Shown here one piece after another: positions 26,744-36,065 of a stretch of DNA of 64,000 bases (within the stretch, counting starts at the first letter, position 1; each line of letters starts with the position of its first letter). The stretch is taken from contig NZ_MAXC01000004.1 of the NCBI RefSeq assembly GCF_001693485.1, positions 124,001 to 188,000 on the forward strand, given 5' to 3'. Origin of the DNA: Bradyrhizobium sp. LMTR 3 (GTDB taxonomy: Bacteria; Pseudomonadota; Alphaproteobacteria; Rhizobiales; Xanthobacteraceae). The position numbers and the translations under genes were made by a program. The notes under the pieces are model-generated. The model was not told the origin of the DNA and ran no database searches. It saw nothing but the letters and a program-made list of their open reading frames with translations.

Positions 26744-28162
26744 TTGACGCGCTATATTTCGACGCGGGGGGAAGCCCCCGTCCTGGGTTTCTGCGATGTG
26801 ATGCTGACCGGGCTCGCCCGCGACGGCGGCCTCTACGTGCCTGAGGTGTGGCCGCAATTGTCGAGTGAGACCATCGCCTCCTTTTTCGGCCGGCCCTATT
26901 GGGAAGTTGCCGTTGACGTCATCAAGCCGTTTGCCGCGGGCGAAATTTCCGACGCCGATCTAGGCCGCATGGCGAATGAGGCTTATGCGACGTTCCGCCA
27001 TCCCGCGGTGGTGCCGCTGAACCAGGTCAGCCCCCATCAATTCGTGCTGGAGCTGTTCCACGGCCCGACGCTGGCGTTCAAGGACGTCGCCATGCAGTTG
27101 ATCTCGCGGCTGATGGATCACGTGCTGGCCAAGCGCAATCAGCGTACCACCATCGTTGTCGCGACCTCAGGCGACACCGGCGGCGCCGCAGTCGATGCGT
27201 TCGCCAATCTCGACAATGTCGACCTCGTCGTGCTGTTCCCGAACGGACGTATCTCCGACGTGCAGCGGCGGATGATGACGACGACGGGCGCGTCCAACGT
27301 GCATGCGCTGGCGATCGAGGGCACCTTCGACGACTGCCAGGCGCTCCTGAAGGCGATGTTCAACCATCACGGCTTTCGCGACGCGGTCTCGCTGTCGGGC
27401 GTCAATTCGATCAACTGGGCGCGGATCGTCGCGCAGGTGGTGTATTACTTCACGTCGGCGGTGGCGCTCGGCGCGCCCGCGCGTACCGTGGATTTCACTG
27501 TGCCGACGGGAAATTTCGGCGACATCTTTGCGGGCTACGTGGCGAAGAGGATGGGCCTGCCGGTGCGCTGGCTGCGCATCGCCTCCAACGTCAACGACAT
27601 CCTGCCGCGCACGCTCAAGACCGGCATCTATGAAGTCCGCGAAGTTCACGCCTCCGCTTCGCCATCGATGGACATCCAGGTCTCCTCGAATTTCGAGCGG
27701 TTGTTGTTCGAGGCGAGCCGCCGCGACGCCGACAGTGTCCGCCGGCTGATGGCCTCGCTAAAGCAGTCCGGACGGTTCGTGCTGCCGGATGCCATGCTGG
27801 CGGCGATCCGCGAGGAGTTCGACGCCGGCCGCGCCGACGAGACCGAGACGTCGGCCGCGATCCGCGCCGCCTGGCGCGAGGCCGGCGACCTCGTCGATCC
27901 CCATACCGCGGTGGCGCTGGCGGTGGCCGATCGCGATACGTCGGACTCGAAGATTCCCAACATCGTGCTGTCGACCGCGCATCCGGCCAAGTTCCCCGAT
28001 GCGGTGGAAGCCGCGTGTGGCGTGCGGCCGCAACTGCCGGCCTGGCTCGATGGCCTCATGACCAAATCCGAACACATCACGGTGATGAAGAACGATTCAA
28101 CCGAGGTGGAGCGATTCGTGCGCTCGGTCAGCCGTGCCGCGAAGCAGGGAGTTGCCGGATGA
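26744..28162 (+). CDS. thrC: Threonine synthase
   Basis: This 472-residue PLP enzyme converts O-phospho-L-homoserine to L-threonine. The cofactor lysine is Lys113 in HGPTLAFKDVAMQ. The phosphate-binding loop VATSGDTGGAAVDAF and the N-terminal TRYISTRGE and LARDGGLYVPE blocks are typical. The start was placed at TTG 26744 because GGAGG (26734-26738) lies 5 bp upstream and gives the usual N-terminus (M)TRYISTRG; another in-frame TTG lies at 26732. The stop overlaps the start of the M16 peptidase gene by four bases, and a GNAT gene follows, forming an operon. Confidence 0.94.
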   Translation: MTRYISTRGEAPVLGFCDVMLTGLARDGGLYVPEVWPQLSSETIASFFGRPYWEVAVDVIKPFAAGEISDADLGRMANEAYATFRHPAVVPLNQVSPHQFVLELFHGPTLAFKDVAMQLISRLMDHVLAKRNQRTTIVVATSGDTGGAAVDAFANLDNVDLVVLFPNGRISDVQRRMMTTTGASNVHALAIEGTFDDCQALLKAMFNHHGFRDAVSLSGVNSINWARIVAQVVYYFTSAVALGAPARTVDFTVPTGNFGDIFAGYVAKRMGLPVRWLRIASNVNDILPRTLKTGIYEVREVHASASPSMDIQVSSNFERLLFEASRRDADSVRRLMASLKQSGRFVLPDAMLAAIREEFDAGRADETETSAAIRAAWREAGDLVDPHTAVALAVADRDTSDSKIPNIVLSTAHPAKFPDAVEAACGVRPQLPAWLDGLMTKSEHITVMKNDSTEVERFVRSVSRAAKQGVAG

Positions 28163-29448
28163 GCGTTGATGTCACCAAGCTGCCGTCCGGCCTGACCGTC
28201 GTCACCGACACCATGCCGCATCTGGAAACCGCGGCGCTCGGCGTCTGGGCCGGCGTCGGCGGTCGCGACGAAAAGCCGAACGAGCACGGCATCTCGCATC
28301 TTCTCGAACACATGGCTTTCAAGGGCACGAAGCGCCGCTCGTCGCGCGAGATCGTGGAAGAAATCGAGGCGGTCGGCGGCGACCTCAATGCCGGGACCTC
28401 GACCGAGACCACGGCCTATTACGCGCGGGTGATGAAGGCCGACGTACCCCTGGCGCTCGACGTGCTCTCCGACATCCTCACCAATCCGTCCTTCGTGCCG
28501 GATGAACTCGAGCGCGAGAAGAGCGTCATCGTACAGGAAATCGGCGCGGCGCAGGATACGCCCGACGACGTCGTGTTCGAGCACCTCAACGAGCTCTGCT
28601 TTCCGGATCAGCCGATGGGCCGGTCGCTGCTCGGCACCGCGAAGACGCTGAAGAATTTCGATCGCGACATGTTGCGCGGCTATCTGGCGACGCATTACCG
28701 CGGCCCCGACATGGTGGTGGCGGCCGCCGGCGCGGTCGACCACAAGCGCGTGGTGGAGGAAGCGGCGCAGAAATTTGCCAGCTTCGACGCCACACCGGCG
28801 CCGAAGCCGCAACCGGCGATGTTCGGCAAGGGCGGCTCGCGCGTGGTTCATCGCGATCTCGAACAGGCGCATCTGACGCTGGCGCTCGAAGGCGTACCGC
28901 AGACCGACCTGTCGCTGTTTTCGCTGCAGGTCTTCACCAACACGCTAGGCGGCGGGATGTCGTCGCGGCTGTTCCAGGAAGTGCGCGAAAAGCGCGGCCT
29001 GTGCTACTCGATCTACACCTTCCACGCGCCCTATACCGACACCGGTTTCTTCGGCCTCTACACCGGCACCGATCCCGGCGATGCCCCGGAGATGATGGAA
29101 GTCATCGTCGACGTCATCAACGACTCCGTGGAAACCCTGACCGAAGCCGAGATCGCTCGCGCCAAGGCGCAGATGAAGGCGGGGCTGTTGATGGCGCTGG
29201 AAAGCTGCTCGTCCCGGGCTGAACAGCTTGCGCGGCACGTGCTGGCCTATGGACGACCGCTGACGGTGGAGGAGCTGGTCACCAGGATCGATGCTGTCTC
29301 CATCGAATCGACCCGCAACGCGGCGCACGCGCTACTGTCCCGCAGTCGGCCGGCGGTTGTCGCGCTTGGCAGCGGAAGGGGGCTGGACACGGCGGTGTCT
29401 TTTGCGGAAGGATTGACGCGGTCAAAGGCGAAAACGCTCCTACATTGA
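28159..29448 (+). CDS. M16-family zinc peptidase (mitochondrial processing peptidase-like)
   Basis: The 429-residue protein has two pseudo-homologous M16 domains. The inverted zinc motif H-x-x-E-H is present in full: His47, Glu50 and His51 in GISHLLEHMAFKGT, with the third ligand Glu in the following EEIEAVGGDLNAGTSTETT helix region. The second half carries GGGMSSRLFQEVREKRGL, the R/Y loop of processing peptidases. These proteins are the bacterial relatives of mitochondrial processing peptidase beta and may degrade cleaved peptides. The start overlaps the thrC stop (ATGA). Confidence 0.92.
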   Translation: MSVDVTKLPSGLTVVTDTMPHLETAALGVWAGVGGRDEKPNEHGISHLLEHMAFKGTKRRSSREIVEEIEAVGGDLNAGTSTETTAYYARVMKADVPLALDVLSDILTNPSFVPDELEREKSVIVQEIGAAQDTPDDVVFEHLNELCFPDQPMGRSLLGTAKTLKNFDRDMLRGYLATHYRGPDMVVAAAGAVDHKRVVEEAAQKFASFDATPAPKPQPAMFGKGGSRVVHRDLEQAHLTLALEGVPQTDLSLFSLQVFTNTLGGGMSSRLFQEVREKRGLCYSIYTFHAPYTDTGFFGLYTGTDPGDAPEMMEVIVDVINDSVETLTEAEIARAKAQMKAGLLMALESCSSRAEQLARHVLAYGRPLTVEELVTRIDAVSIESTRNAAHALLSRSRPAVVALGSGRGLDTAVSFAEGLTRSKAKTLLH

Positions 29449-29470
29449 AGTAGGGTGGGGGAGAGTGGGC

Positions 29471-30058
29471 ATGGCCCTGTTTCGTTTGCCAGCCAGCGGA
29501 CCGGCTGCGCTCGTGCCGCGCGGCCATGGCCTCCTGCTGCGCGCTCCCCAGATGGCGGACTTCCCGCAATGGGCGCAATTGCGCGAACAAAGCCGGACCT
29601 ACCTGACGCCATGGGAGCCGATCTGGCCGTCGGATGATCTGACCCGCGCCGGGTTCCGCCGCCGGCTGCGCCGCTACGCCGAGGATATCGCTGCCGACCG
29701 CTCCTATCCCTTCATCATCTTCCGTGAGCGTGATGGCGCCATGATCGGCGGAATCACGCTCGCCAATGTCCGCCGCGGCATCGTGCAGGCCGGGACCATC
29801 GGATATTGGGTCGGCGAGCCTCACGCCTGCCGCGGCTACATGACCGCGGCGCTGCGGGTGCTGCTGCCGACGCTGTTCGGTGAACTCAATCTGCACCGCA
29901 TCGAGGCGGCCTGCATTCCCTCCAATACGCCGTCGATCCGGGTGCTGGAGAAATGCGGCTTCACCCGCGAGGGGCTGGCGCGGCGCTATCTCTGCATCAA
30001 CGGCATCTGGCAGGACCACCTGCTGTTCGGCCTGCTGCATGAGGATTTCCGCGGCTGA
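29471..30058 (+). CDS. GNAT N-acetyltransferase, RimJ/RimL-like
   Basis: The 195-residue protein has the RimJ/RimL form of the GNAT fold. The acetyl-CoA loop appears as GEPHACRGYMTAALRVLL (R/Q-x-x-G-x-A-like), followed by LHRIEAACIPSNTPSIRVLEKCGFTREG, a hallmark of this subfamily. The likely activity is N-terminal acetylation of a protein, in E. coli a ribosomal one. It starts 22 bp after the M16 gene, so it belongs to the thrC operon. ATG 29471 was chosen over GTG 29465. Confidence 0.88.
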   Translation: MALFRLPASGPAALVPRGHGLLLRAPQMADFPQWAQLREQSRTYLTPWEPIWPSDDLTRAGFRRRLRRYAEDIAADRSYPFIIFRERDGAMIGGITLANVRRGIVQAGTIGYWVGEPHACRGYMTAALRVLLPTLFGELNLHRIEAACIPSNTPSIRVLEKCGFTREGLARRYLCINGIWQDHLLFGLLHEDFRG

Positions 30059-30158
30059 ACCGTTGATTTCTAAGCCTTTTGGGTGCCTTGGGTTCGCCGC
30101 CATTGGGCTGCTATAAGGCCGCGGGAATAGACGATGACGGGGATGGCAGGGACGTCGC

Positions 30159-30797
30159 ATGGGTGACAATCGTTTACTCAGGGTAGCGATCGCGGCTGCG
30201 ATCGCGGGTGGACTGGCTTGCACGATGGCCACGCCGGCATCGGCGCAATCGCTGACCGACCGTTTCAAGAGCCTGTTTGGGGGGAAATCGGACGAGCCGG
30301 CCACGGACGCGCCTGCCGCGCCGGTACCCCAGGACACCGGCGATCTGACCTGTCCGCCGGTCACGGTCCGGTCAGGCGCTTCCACCTACGCCGTCGCTGC
30401 CCCCGGCAAGCAGCCGGTAGGCAACGACCTGCGGTTCCAGGCGACGATCAGCAAGATGGCCCGCGAATGCAGCCTCAATGGCGGCGTGATCACCGCCCGG
30501 ATCGGCATTCAGGGACGCGTCATCGCAGGCCCCGCCGGCGCGCCGGCTTCGGTCCAGGTCCCCATACGTGTCGCAGTGGTGCACGGCGGCATTTCTGAGA
30601 AGACCATCGCCACCAAGGCCTACCAGACCACGGTCAACATGACCGAAAGCGGCAGCGAGCCGTTCACGCTGGTCGCCGAAGATCTCACCTATCCGGTACC
30701 CCCCGGCGCTGACGGCGATCGCTACATCTTCTATATCGGCTTCGACCCTCAGGCCCTGAAGCCCGAACGCCCGGCGCCGAAAAGGAAGAAGCAATAA
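30159..30797 (+). CDS. Exported protein of unknown function
   Basis: The 212-residue protein has a signal peptide with cleavage after SAQ near residue 30. A low-complexity Pro/Ala/Asp segment (about 45-60) leads to a domain with CPPVTVRSGASTY and ARECSLNGG, containing two cysteines that could pair. The C-terminus is basic (RPAPKRKKQ). I do not recognise a domain, although the beta-rich second half (about 85-195) looks folded. It stands alone between the thrC operon and the F0 operon and ends at a bidirectional terminator. Confidence 0.75.
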   Translation: MGDNRLLRVAIAAAIAGGLACTMATPASAQSLTDRFKSLFGGKSDEPATDAPAAPVPQDTGDLTCPPVTVRSGASTYAVAAPGKQPVGNDLRFQATISKMARECSLNGGVITARIGIQGRVIAGPAGAPASVQVPIRVAVVHGGISEKTIATKAYQTTVNMTESGSEPFTLVAEDLTYPVPPGADGDRYIFYIGFDPQALKPERPAPKRKKQ

Positions 30798-30830
30798 AAA
30801 AACCGGCGCGATCGTCTCGCGCCGGCTTTT
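30795..30830. terminator. Bidirectional terminator between the exported protein and atpF
   Basis: CCGGCGCGA (30803-30811) and TCGCGCCGG (30817-30825) form a perfect 9-bp stem. CTTTT follows on the plus strand, and eight A residues (30795-30802) give a T tract on the minus strand. It serves both the plus-strand gene ending at 30797 and the F0 operon ending at 30850. Confidence 0.88.
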
Positions 30831-30849
30831 GGTCGATGGTGGAAAGCGC

Positions 30850-31335
30850 TCAGTTCAGCTTGGCGCGAACCTCGGCAATGCCCTTGGTGAGCAAGTCGTC
30901 GGCGACCGAGCCCTTGACCGACTGCGACAGGATGGTCGAGGCGGCTTCGACCGCAGCGTTGGCGGCGGCGGCGCGGACGTCGGCCAGCGCCTGGGCTTCG
31001 GCAAGCGCAATCTTGCTCTCGGCGGTCTTGGTGCGGCGGGCGACGAAGTCTTCCATCTTGGCCTTGGCTTCGGTGGCGATGCGCTCTGCTTCGGCCCTGG
31101 CGTTGGCGACGATCTCCTCGGCCTCGCGCTCGGCGCTGGCGCGGCGGGTCTGGTACTCGCCGAGCAGCTTGGCGGCCTCCTCTTTCAGGCGGCGGGCGTC
31201 GTCAAGTTCGGCCTTGATGCGTTCGCCGCGATGATCGAGCGCCGTCAGTACCGTCTTGTGGATGCCGAGATAGGCAAACAGCACCAGCAGGATGACGAAG
31301 GCGATCGCGACCCAGGTTTCCGGTTCGGTGAACAT
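30850..31335 (-). CDS. atpF: ATP synthase F0 subunit b
   Basis: The 161-residue protein forms half of the peripheral stalk. One N-terminal transmembrane helix (about 7-27) is followed by a long charged coiled-coil, rich in Ala, Glu, Lys and Arg. The segment [22 protein letters not shown] is typical of b subunits. It is the last gene of the F0 operon; the terminator at 30795-30830 follows. It starts 4 bp after the b' gene stop, in keeping with coordinated translation of the two stalk subunits. Confidence 0.93.
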   Translation of the reverse strand: MFTEPETWVAIAFVILLVLFAYLGIHKTVLTALDHRGERIKAELDDARRLKEEAAKLLGEYQTRRASAEREAEEIVANARAEAERIATEAKAKMEDFVARRTKTAESKIALAEAQALADVRAAAANAAVEAASTILSQSVKGSVADDLLTKGIAEVRAKLN

Positions 31336-31339
31336 CGGT

Positions 31340-31903
31340 CTATCCCTTCAACGACGCATCGACGGCTTTGCTCACCGTCTTCTTGTCGGGCAGCACGCCG
31401 GTGAGGCGCTGGACGATCGCGCCGGCCGCATCCCCTGCGATGCCGCGGACATTGCTCATCGCAGCTTCCCGCGTCGCCGCGATCTGCTTCTCGGCGGCGG
31501 CAAGCTTGGCGGTGAGCTGGTCTTCCAGTGTCTTGCGCTCGGCTTCCGCGGCCGCGTTCAGCTTCTCGCGGGTCTCGCTGCCGATGGCCTGGGCGCGGGA
31601 GCGAGCGGTAGCGAGTTCGGTCTCATATGCTTTCAGCGCCGCGTCCGACTCGTCCTTGAACTTCTGCGCCGCCGCCAGATCGCCCTCGATCGCGTTCTGA
31701 CGTGCGTCGATCACGCCTTCGACGCGCGGCAGCGCAAAGCGGGACACGATCACATAGAGCGCGACGAACGCGATGACGAGCGACACCAGTTGCGAAGCAA
31801 ACGTGCTCGACTCGAACGGAGGAAATCCTCCGCCGTGTCCGCCGTCGGCTTCGGTGTGGGCGCCGGTGCCCTTGGCCGGGGTACCATGACTTTTTTCAGC
31901 CAC
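31340..31903 (-). CDS. atpG: ATP synthase F0 subunit b'
   Basis: The 187-residue protein is the second, diverged b-type stalk subunit found in alphaproteobacteria and photosynthetic organisms. A Gly/His-rich N-terminal tail (about 1-25) precedes one transmembrane helix (about 35-58, [17 protein letters not shown]) and a long coiled-coil. It lacks the enzyme's catalytic parts and pairs with the b subunit encoded directly downstream. The symbol atpG is used for b' in this group (atpF2 is another name) and should not be confused with the F1 gamma gene of enterobacteria. Confidence 0.92.
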   Translation of the reverse strand: MAEKSHGTPAKGTGAHTEADGGHGGGFPPFESSTFASQLVSLVIAFVALYVIVSRFALPRVEGVIDARQNAIEGDLAAAQKFKDESDAALKAYETELATARSRAQAIGSETREKLNAAAEAERKTLEDQLTAKLAAAEKQIAATREAAMSNVRGIAGDAAGAIVQRLTGVLPDKKTVSKAVDASLKG

Positions 31904-31960
31904 GGGGTTCTCCTGTTGCTGTCAGGCGCGCCGCCCGGAGGCGGCGCGTGTGGGTGCAGC

Positions 31961-32191
31961 TCAGAGCGGAACGAACAGCAAGAGCAGCGCGATCAGCAGC
32001 GAGAAAATGCCGAGCGCTTCGGTCACGGCGAAGCCGAAGATCAGGTTGCCGAACTGGCCCTGGGCTGCCGAAGGATTGCGCACTGCAGCGGCGAGGTAGT
32101 TGCCGAAGATGATGCCCACGCCGACGCCAGCGCCGCCCATGCCAATTGCCGCGATGCCCGCGCCGATAAGTTTAGCTGCTGCCGGTTCCAT
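31961..32191 (-). CDS. atpE: ATP synthase F0 subunit c
   Basis: The 76-residue proteolipid has two transmembrane helices joined by the polar loop RNPSAAQGQ. The proton-carrying carboxylate is Glu58 in [13 protein letters not shown]. The first helix has the Gly-rich packing pattern [14 protein letters not shown]. Rings of this protein turn with proton flow. It sits between the a and b' genes with short gaps (57 bp to each), the normal order in alphaproteobacterial F0 operons. Confidence 0.96.
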   Translation of the reverse strand: MEPAAAKLIGAGIAAIGMGGAGVGVGIIFGNYLAAAVRNPSAAQGQFGNLIFGFAVTEALGIFSLLIALLLLFVPL

Positions 32192-32248
32192 TTCTATAGC
32201 TCCTTTAGGGGGTAAGACAAAGGTGTGGGTGGAAATTCCCCGGACCGC

Positions 32249-33004
32249 TTAGTGTCCCGGATGAATGGCGTCGTTGAGGTAGATGCAGGTCAGGATCGCG
32301 AACACGTAGGCCTGCAGGAATGCGACCAAGAGTTCGAGCGCGGTCAGCGCCACCGTGAGCGCCAGCGGCAGCACGCCGCCGACCCAGCCGAGCGCGCCGA
32401 GCGAGACGCCGAGCATCGCGACGAAACCGGCGAACACTTTCAGCGCGATGTGGCCGGCCAGCATGTTGGCGAACAGACGTACGCTGTGGGAGACCGGCCG
32501 CAGGAAGAACGACAGGATTTCGATGAACATGACCAGCGGCAGGATGTAGATCGGCACGCCGGAGGGCACGAAAATCTTGAAGAACTTGAAGCCGTTCTTG
32601 TAGAGCCCGTAGATCAGGACGGTGAAGAAAACCAGGAAGGCCAGCGCCGCGGTGACGATGATGTGGCTCGAAACCGTAAACGTGTAGGGGATAATGCCGA
32701 TCAGGTTCGAGATGCAGATGAACATGAACAGCGAGAAGATCAGCGGGAAGAACTTCATCCCTTCCGCGCCGGCGGTAGAGCGGATCGTCGAGGCGACGAA
32801 CTCGTAGGAGATTTCCGCGATCGACTGCAGCCGCCCGGGAACCAGTTGCCGTCCCGCCATGCCGCCGATCATCAGTAGCGAGATCACCGCTACCGAGAGG
32901 AACATGTAGAGCGAGGAGTTGGTAAAGGCGATCGTTTGGTTGCCGATATGGCCGATCGTGAAGAGGGGTTCGATATTGAACTGGTGGATCGGGTCGATTT
33001 TCAT
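32249..33004 (-). CDS. atpB: ATP synthase F0 subunit a
   Basis: The 251-residue membrane protein provides the proton half-channels. The essential arginine is Arg176 in [13 protein letters not shown], in a long tilted helix. The N-terminal [12 protein letters not shown] segment and [13 protein letters not shown] motif are typical. Five to six helices are predicted. It follows atpI by 69 bp and precedes atpE by 57 bp on the minus strand. The F1 genes are not in the window, which is usual because F0 and F1 operons are separate in this group. Confidence 0.95.
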   Translation of the reverse strand: MKIDPIHQFNIEPLFTIGHIGNQTIAFTNSSLYMFLSVAVISLLMIGGMAGRQLVPGRLQSIAEISYEFVASTIRSTAGAEGMKFFPLIFSLFMFICISNLIGIIPYTFTVSSHIIVTAALAFLVFFTVLIYGLYKNGFKFFKIFVPSGVPIYILPLVMFIEILSFFLRPVSHSVRLFANMLAGHIALKVFAGFVAMLGVSLGALGWVGGVLPLALTVALTALELLVAFLQAYVFAILTCIYLNDAIHPGH

Positions 33005-33073
33005 CCGCGCGGCTCTTTATCCACCGGCCTGGCCGGCAATCGAATTTCAAATGTCGTGACTTCCCGTCGATGC

Positions 33074-33445
33074 TCAGCGTCTGCGGGAAGCTACGCCTGC
33101 AGATCTCACCACGTTGACCACACCGGCGACGAAGCCGAGCAGCAGAAACACGATGAAACCGAACGGCGACGTCGACAACAAACGGTCGAACCCCCAGCCA
33201 ATCGCCGCCCCGACGACAACGCCCGCAACCAACTCCGAGGAAAGCCGGAAACCCAGCGCCATCGCAGATGCTCTGGCAGCCCTGTCTCCGCTTTCAGTTC
33301 CGGGTTGATCAGTCCTGAGTTTCCGGCTGTCACGAATTTCGGACAACCGTTGATCCAGACTTCCGAGCCTTGCGGAAAGCGCAGCTTCGTCGGAAGACGG
33401 CTGATCGCGATTCCCACTAGCGTTGTCGTTCTTGTCTTCGGCCAT
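33074..33445 (-). CDS. atpI: ATP synthase accessory protein AtpI
   Basis: The 123-residue protein has a charged cytoplasmic N-terminus (about 1-60) and two transmembrane helices (about 68-90 and 95-115). The pair ASELVAGVVVGAAIGWGFDR-like and FGFIVFLLLGFVAGVVNV is typical of AtpI/AtpR proteins, which help assemble the c ring. ATG 33445 (MAEDKNDN) was chosen because the 24 preceding codons have no family character. It is the first gene of the F0 operon and is divergent from the isomerase at 33721, leaving a 275-bp promoter gap. Confidence 0.85.
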   Translation of the reverse strand: MAEDKNDNASGNRDQPSSDEAALSARLGSLDQRLSEIRDSRKLRTDQPGTESGDRAARASAMALGFRLSSELVAGVVVGAAIGWGFDRLLSTSPFGFIVFLLLGFVAGVVNVVRSAGVASRRR

Positions 33446-33720
33446 GCCCAAGACTCTAAACGATGCCAACGGTTGATGGAAATTACGCCCGTCACCCTTG
33501 AAAGCCGCGCGGACCATACTTACCGCGTCTAATCAAGTCAAGATTACGCCGTAGCCAGCTAGTGCTTTGATTTTTCTGGAATTATTCGAATATCGTCCGC
33601 GGCCCTGTGGACCCGCGATCGCAGTGCAGCAGTATTGCCACAGGGATCGATCTTGTGTGGATTTGGGCGGTCTGCTGGGATGTCCCGGACGAAGCGAAAA
33701 TCCCAATCCCTGGAGCCCCC

Positions 33721-34344
33721 ATGCCGCGTCAGGTCGATTACTATTTCTCGATCCAATCGCCGTGGGCCTATATCGGCCATCAGCCCTTTCGTGACCTGGT
33801 AAGTACTTACGATCTCAAGGTTAATCACAAGCCGGTGGTGCTGGTCGATCTGTTCTCGGAGACTGGCGGCTTGCCCTTGATGAAGCGCCATCCGGTGCGG
33901 CAGCGCTATCGGATGGTCGAATTACAGCGCTGGCGCGACAAGCGCGGACTGAAATTCCACCTGCAGCCGGCGAACTGGCCATTCAATGCGCGTCTGGCCG
34001 ATGGCGTCGTGATCGCGGCGCTGGAGGCCGGCCTCGATCCCGACCGATATCTGCGACGGGCCTTTGCCGGCGTCTGGGAAGAGCAACTCAACCTCGCCGA
34101 TCCCGCAACGATTGCGAAGCTCGCCGATGAATCGGGGCTGCCCGGCAAGCGATTGGTGCAGCGATCGGGCTCGGAAGAAATCACCGCGGCGTATGAGCAG
34201 AATCGCCAGGATGCGCTGGCCGCCGACGTATTCGGCTCGCCGGTCTACGTGCTGGATGGCGAGGTGTTTTGGGGGCAGGACCGCATCGAATTGCTCGGAG
34301 ACGCGTTGAAGTCCGGCCGCGCGCCCTATAGCTCAGTAGTATAA
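33721..34344 (+). CDS. 2-hydroxychromene-2-carboxylate isomerase-like protein (DsbA fold)
   Basis: The 207-residue protein has a DsbA/kappa-GST-like fold. The N-terminus VDYYFSIQSPWAYIGHQPF places a serine where DsbA has its active cysteine, as in glutathione-dependent HCCA isomerases. The later GSPVYVLDGEVFWGQDRIELL is the conserved C-terminal block with the cis-proline loop. HCCA isomerase acts in naphthalene breakdown, but most homologues have no such context; here no aromatic pathway genes are near. The real substrate is therefore unknown. ATG 33721 gives the family length. Confidence 0.85.
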   Translation: MPRQVDYYFSIQSPWAYIGHQPFRDLVSTYDLKVNHKPVVLVDLFSETGGLPLMKRHPVRQRYRMVELQRWRDKRGLKFHLQPANWPFNARLADGVVIAALEAGLDPDRYLRRAFAGVWEEQLNLADPATIAKLADESGLPGKRLVQRSGSEEITAAYEQNRQDALAADVFGSPVYVLDGEVFWGQDRIELLGDALKSGRAPYSSVV

Positions 34345-34408
34345 GGGTGCCTTGAAAGCGCCCCGGCGGTCGAGGAAACCGGTACTGTCCTGAGGCGGGA
34401 GCAAGCCC

Positions 34409-34948
34409 ATGAGCAGAGCGAAATCGTCCTCGAAATTGCCCGGCGTTACTGTGCTGGCCGTTTGTCTCGCCGGCGCCGGTCAGGCGCTTGCGGGCCCGAT
34501 GCCGGAGACCGAGAACGGCCGCTACGCGCTGTCGCCGGCGGGCGATGGCGTGCTTCGCCTCGACACTCGCACCGGCGCAGTCTCGACCTGCAACAATTCC
34601 GGTGCGGGCTGGGCCTGCTATGCCGTACCTGACGAGCGGGCGGCGATGGACGCGGAAATCGGCCGTCAGCAAGCCGACATCGTCCGGCTGCAGGCCGAGA
34701 ATGAGCGGCTCAAGGCGGACCTCGCCTCGCGCGAACCGACCGTACCGGGCAAGATCGAGGAGCCGTTGCCGAAATCGGACTCGCTGAAGAAAAGCGAGCC
34801 GAAGGTTGCCGAGGGCGAGCGCAAGATCGAAATCCCGCTGCCGAGCGACCGCGACATGGATCGCATGATGTCGTTCCTAGAGCGGGCCTGGCAGCGATTG
34901 ATCGAGATCGCCAACCGGCTGCAGCGGGACGTCAGCGGCAAGATTTGA
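34409..34948 (+). CDS. Exported coiled-coil protein of unknown function
   Basis: The 179-residue protein has a signal peptide ending ALAG near residue 28. The next part repeats the pattern GRYALSPAGDGVLRLDTRTGAVSTC with a cysteine pair (CNNSGAGWAC), reminiscent of a short beta domain. Residues 75-110 form a coiled coil (IGRQQADIVRLQAENERLKA). The C-terminus (MDRMMSFLERAWQRLIEIAN) is another amphipathic helix. I do not recognise a family. It follows the isomerase by 64 bp on the same strand and precedes a palindromic repeat. Confidence 0.75.
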   Translation: MSRAKSSSKLPGVTVLAVCLAGAGQALAGPMPETENGRYALSPAGDGVLRLDTRTGAVSTCNNSGAGWACYAVPDERAAMDAEIGRQQADIVRLQAENERLKADLASREPTVPGKIEEPLPKSDSLKKSEPKVAEGERKIEIPLPSDRDMDRMMSFLERAWQRLIEIANRLQRDVSGKI

Positions 34949-34962
34949 CAGTCGCTGAATTT

Positions 34963-35086
34963 GTAGGGTGGGCAAAGCCAACGGGTCGCGCGAATGCGCG
35001 CCCGATGACAGGCTCCGCGTGCCCACCATGATTATCGGTGCAAGAACTGGTGGACACGGCGCAAAGAGCGCCTTTGCCCACCCTAC
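34963..35086. repeat. Intergenic palindromic repeat, 'GTAGGGTGGGCAAAG' family
   Basis: GTAGGGTGGGCAAAG (34963-34977) and CTTTGCCCACCCTAC (35072-35086) are perfect 15-bp inverted arms. The loop contains the inner hairpin GCGCGAATGCGCGC. It lies 14 bp before yjbQ. Confidence 0.82.
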
Positions 35087-35100
35087 GAAGATCGCCCTTG

Positions 35101-35574
35101 ATGACCACACCCAAATCCCTTTCCCGCACTGCTCCATCCACGGTCAGCGCCATCACCATCGTGTCCTCGCAATTGACCGTGCAGACGCGAGGTGCCGGCT
35201 TTACCGACCTCACGGCTGAAGTCGCAAAATTCATCCGTGACGCACATGCGCGCGAGGGCGCGGTGACGCTGTTCATCCGTCACACCTCGGCGTCGCTGAC
35301 CATCCAGGAAAATGCCGATCCGGCCGTGCTGGTCGATCTGGCCACCGCGCTGAACCGGCTAGCGCCTGAAAATGCCGGCTGGCGTCATGACACCGAGGGG
35401 CCGGACGACATGCCGGCGCACATCAAGACCATGCTGACAGCGACCTCGCTGCACATCCCGGTTTTGCAGGGCGCACTCGCGCTGGGTACCTGGCAGGCGA
35501 TCTATCTGGTCGAGCATCGCGCCCGGCCGCACCGGCGCGAGATCGTGCTGCAGTTCGCCGGCAGCGTGGATTGA
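35101..35574 (+). CDS. yjbQ: YjbQ-family protein (UPF0047; thiamine phosphate synthase-like)
   Basis: The 157-residue protein has the compact beta fold of the YjbQ/UPF0047 family. The signature HTSASLTIQENADPAVLVDL and the later HIKTMLTATSLHIPV and LGTWQAIYLVEHRARPHRREI are all conserved, including the histidines thought to form a metal site. E. coli YjbQ has weak thiamine phosphate synthase activity in vivo; the main role is uncertain. The start at ATG 35101 excludes codons that overlap the palindromic repeat just upstream. Confidence 0.9.
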   Translation: MTTPKSLSRTAPSTVSAITIVSSQLTVQTRGAGFTDLTAEVAKFIRDAHAREGAVTLFIRHTSASLTIQENADPAVLVDLATALNRLAPENAGWRHDTEGPDDMPAHIKTMLTATSLHIPVLQGALALGTWQAIYLVEHRARPHRREIVLQFAGSVD

Positions 35575-35615
35575 AAACCGAGTGGGCCCGGACTGCTGCG
35601 CGGCTTTTGTCTCGG

Positions 35616-35984
35616 CTAAAGTCCGATCGCCGAGAATAACAGCGCAGCGGTCCACATCACAACGGAGATGAGGGCGGTCCAGCGCGCGCACAGCAAATAC
35701 GTCTCCCGCATGAGCGTCGAAACCATCTTCTGCGCAATCGCTTGGGGCGGGCGGCTTTCTTTGGGCAGATAGAGCCACATCTCGGTCCGGCGATGGTCCT
35801 TGGTTCTGGCTTCGCGGGCCTTCAGGACAAGGACAAGCGTCATCGCCATGGTCAGAAACCCTCCGGCCTGAAAGGCGGCCCGCGGAATGAACGACAGGGC
35901 GATCATGACGCAGAAGATCGCAAGCGACGAAAAGCCGCATGCGCGCAGCACCGTTTGATAGGCAAGACGGCGCATCTCTTCCAT
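35616..35984 (-). CDS. Small membrane protein of unknown function
   Basis: The 122-residue protein has three predicted helices (about 15-35, 42-55 and 98-120). A charged loop REARTKDHRRTEMWLYLPKE lies between helices 2 and 3. No family is recognised. It is convergent with yjbQ (41-bp gap) and on the same strand as the membrane-protein pair upstream (36066 and 36386), about 81 bp away, so it may be cotranscribed with them. Confidence 0.65.
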   Translation of the reverse strand: MEEMRRLAYQTVLRACGFSSLAIFCVMIALSFIPRAAFQAGGFLTMAMTLVLVLKAREARTKDHRRTEMWLYLPKESRPPQAIAQKMVSTLMRETYLLCARWTALISVVMWTAALLFSAIGL

Positions 35985-36065
35985 GCCGGCGCTACTCCGT
36001 CGTTCGCAAGCAAGCGGTTCAACGTAGCGGCTAGGCCTCCCGCCCTCAACCTCGGAGCCGGCCGG

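Noticed and set aside
34322-34352. tRNA-like D-arm text near the end of the DsbA-fold isomerase gene (TAGCTCAGTAGTATAAGGG)
   Set aside because: No acceptor stem, anticodon arm or T arm follows; the match is a short chance resemblance overlapping the end of a real gene.
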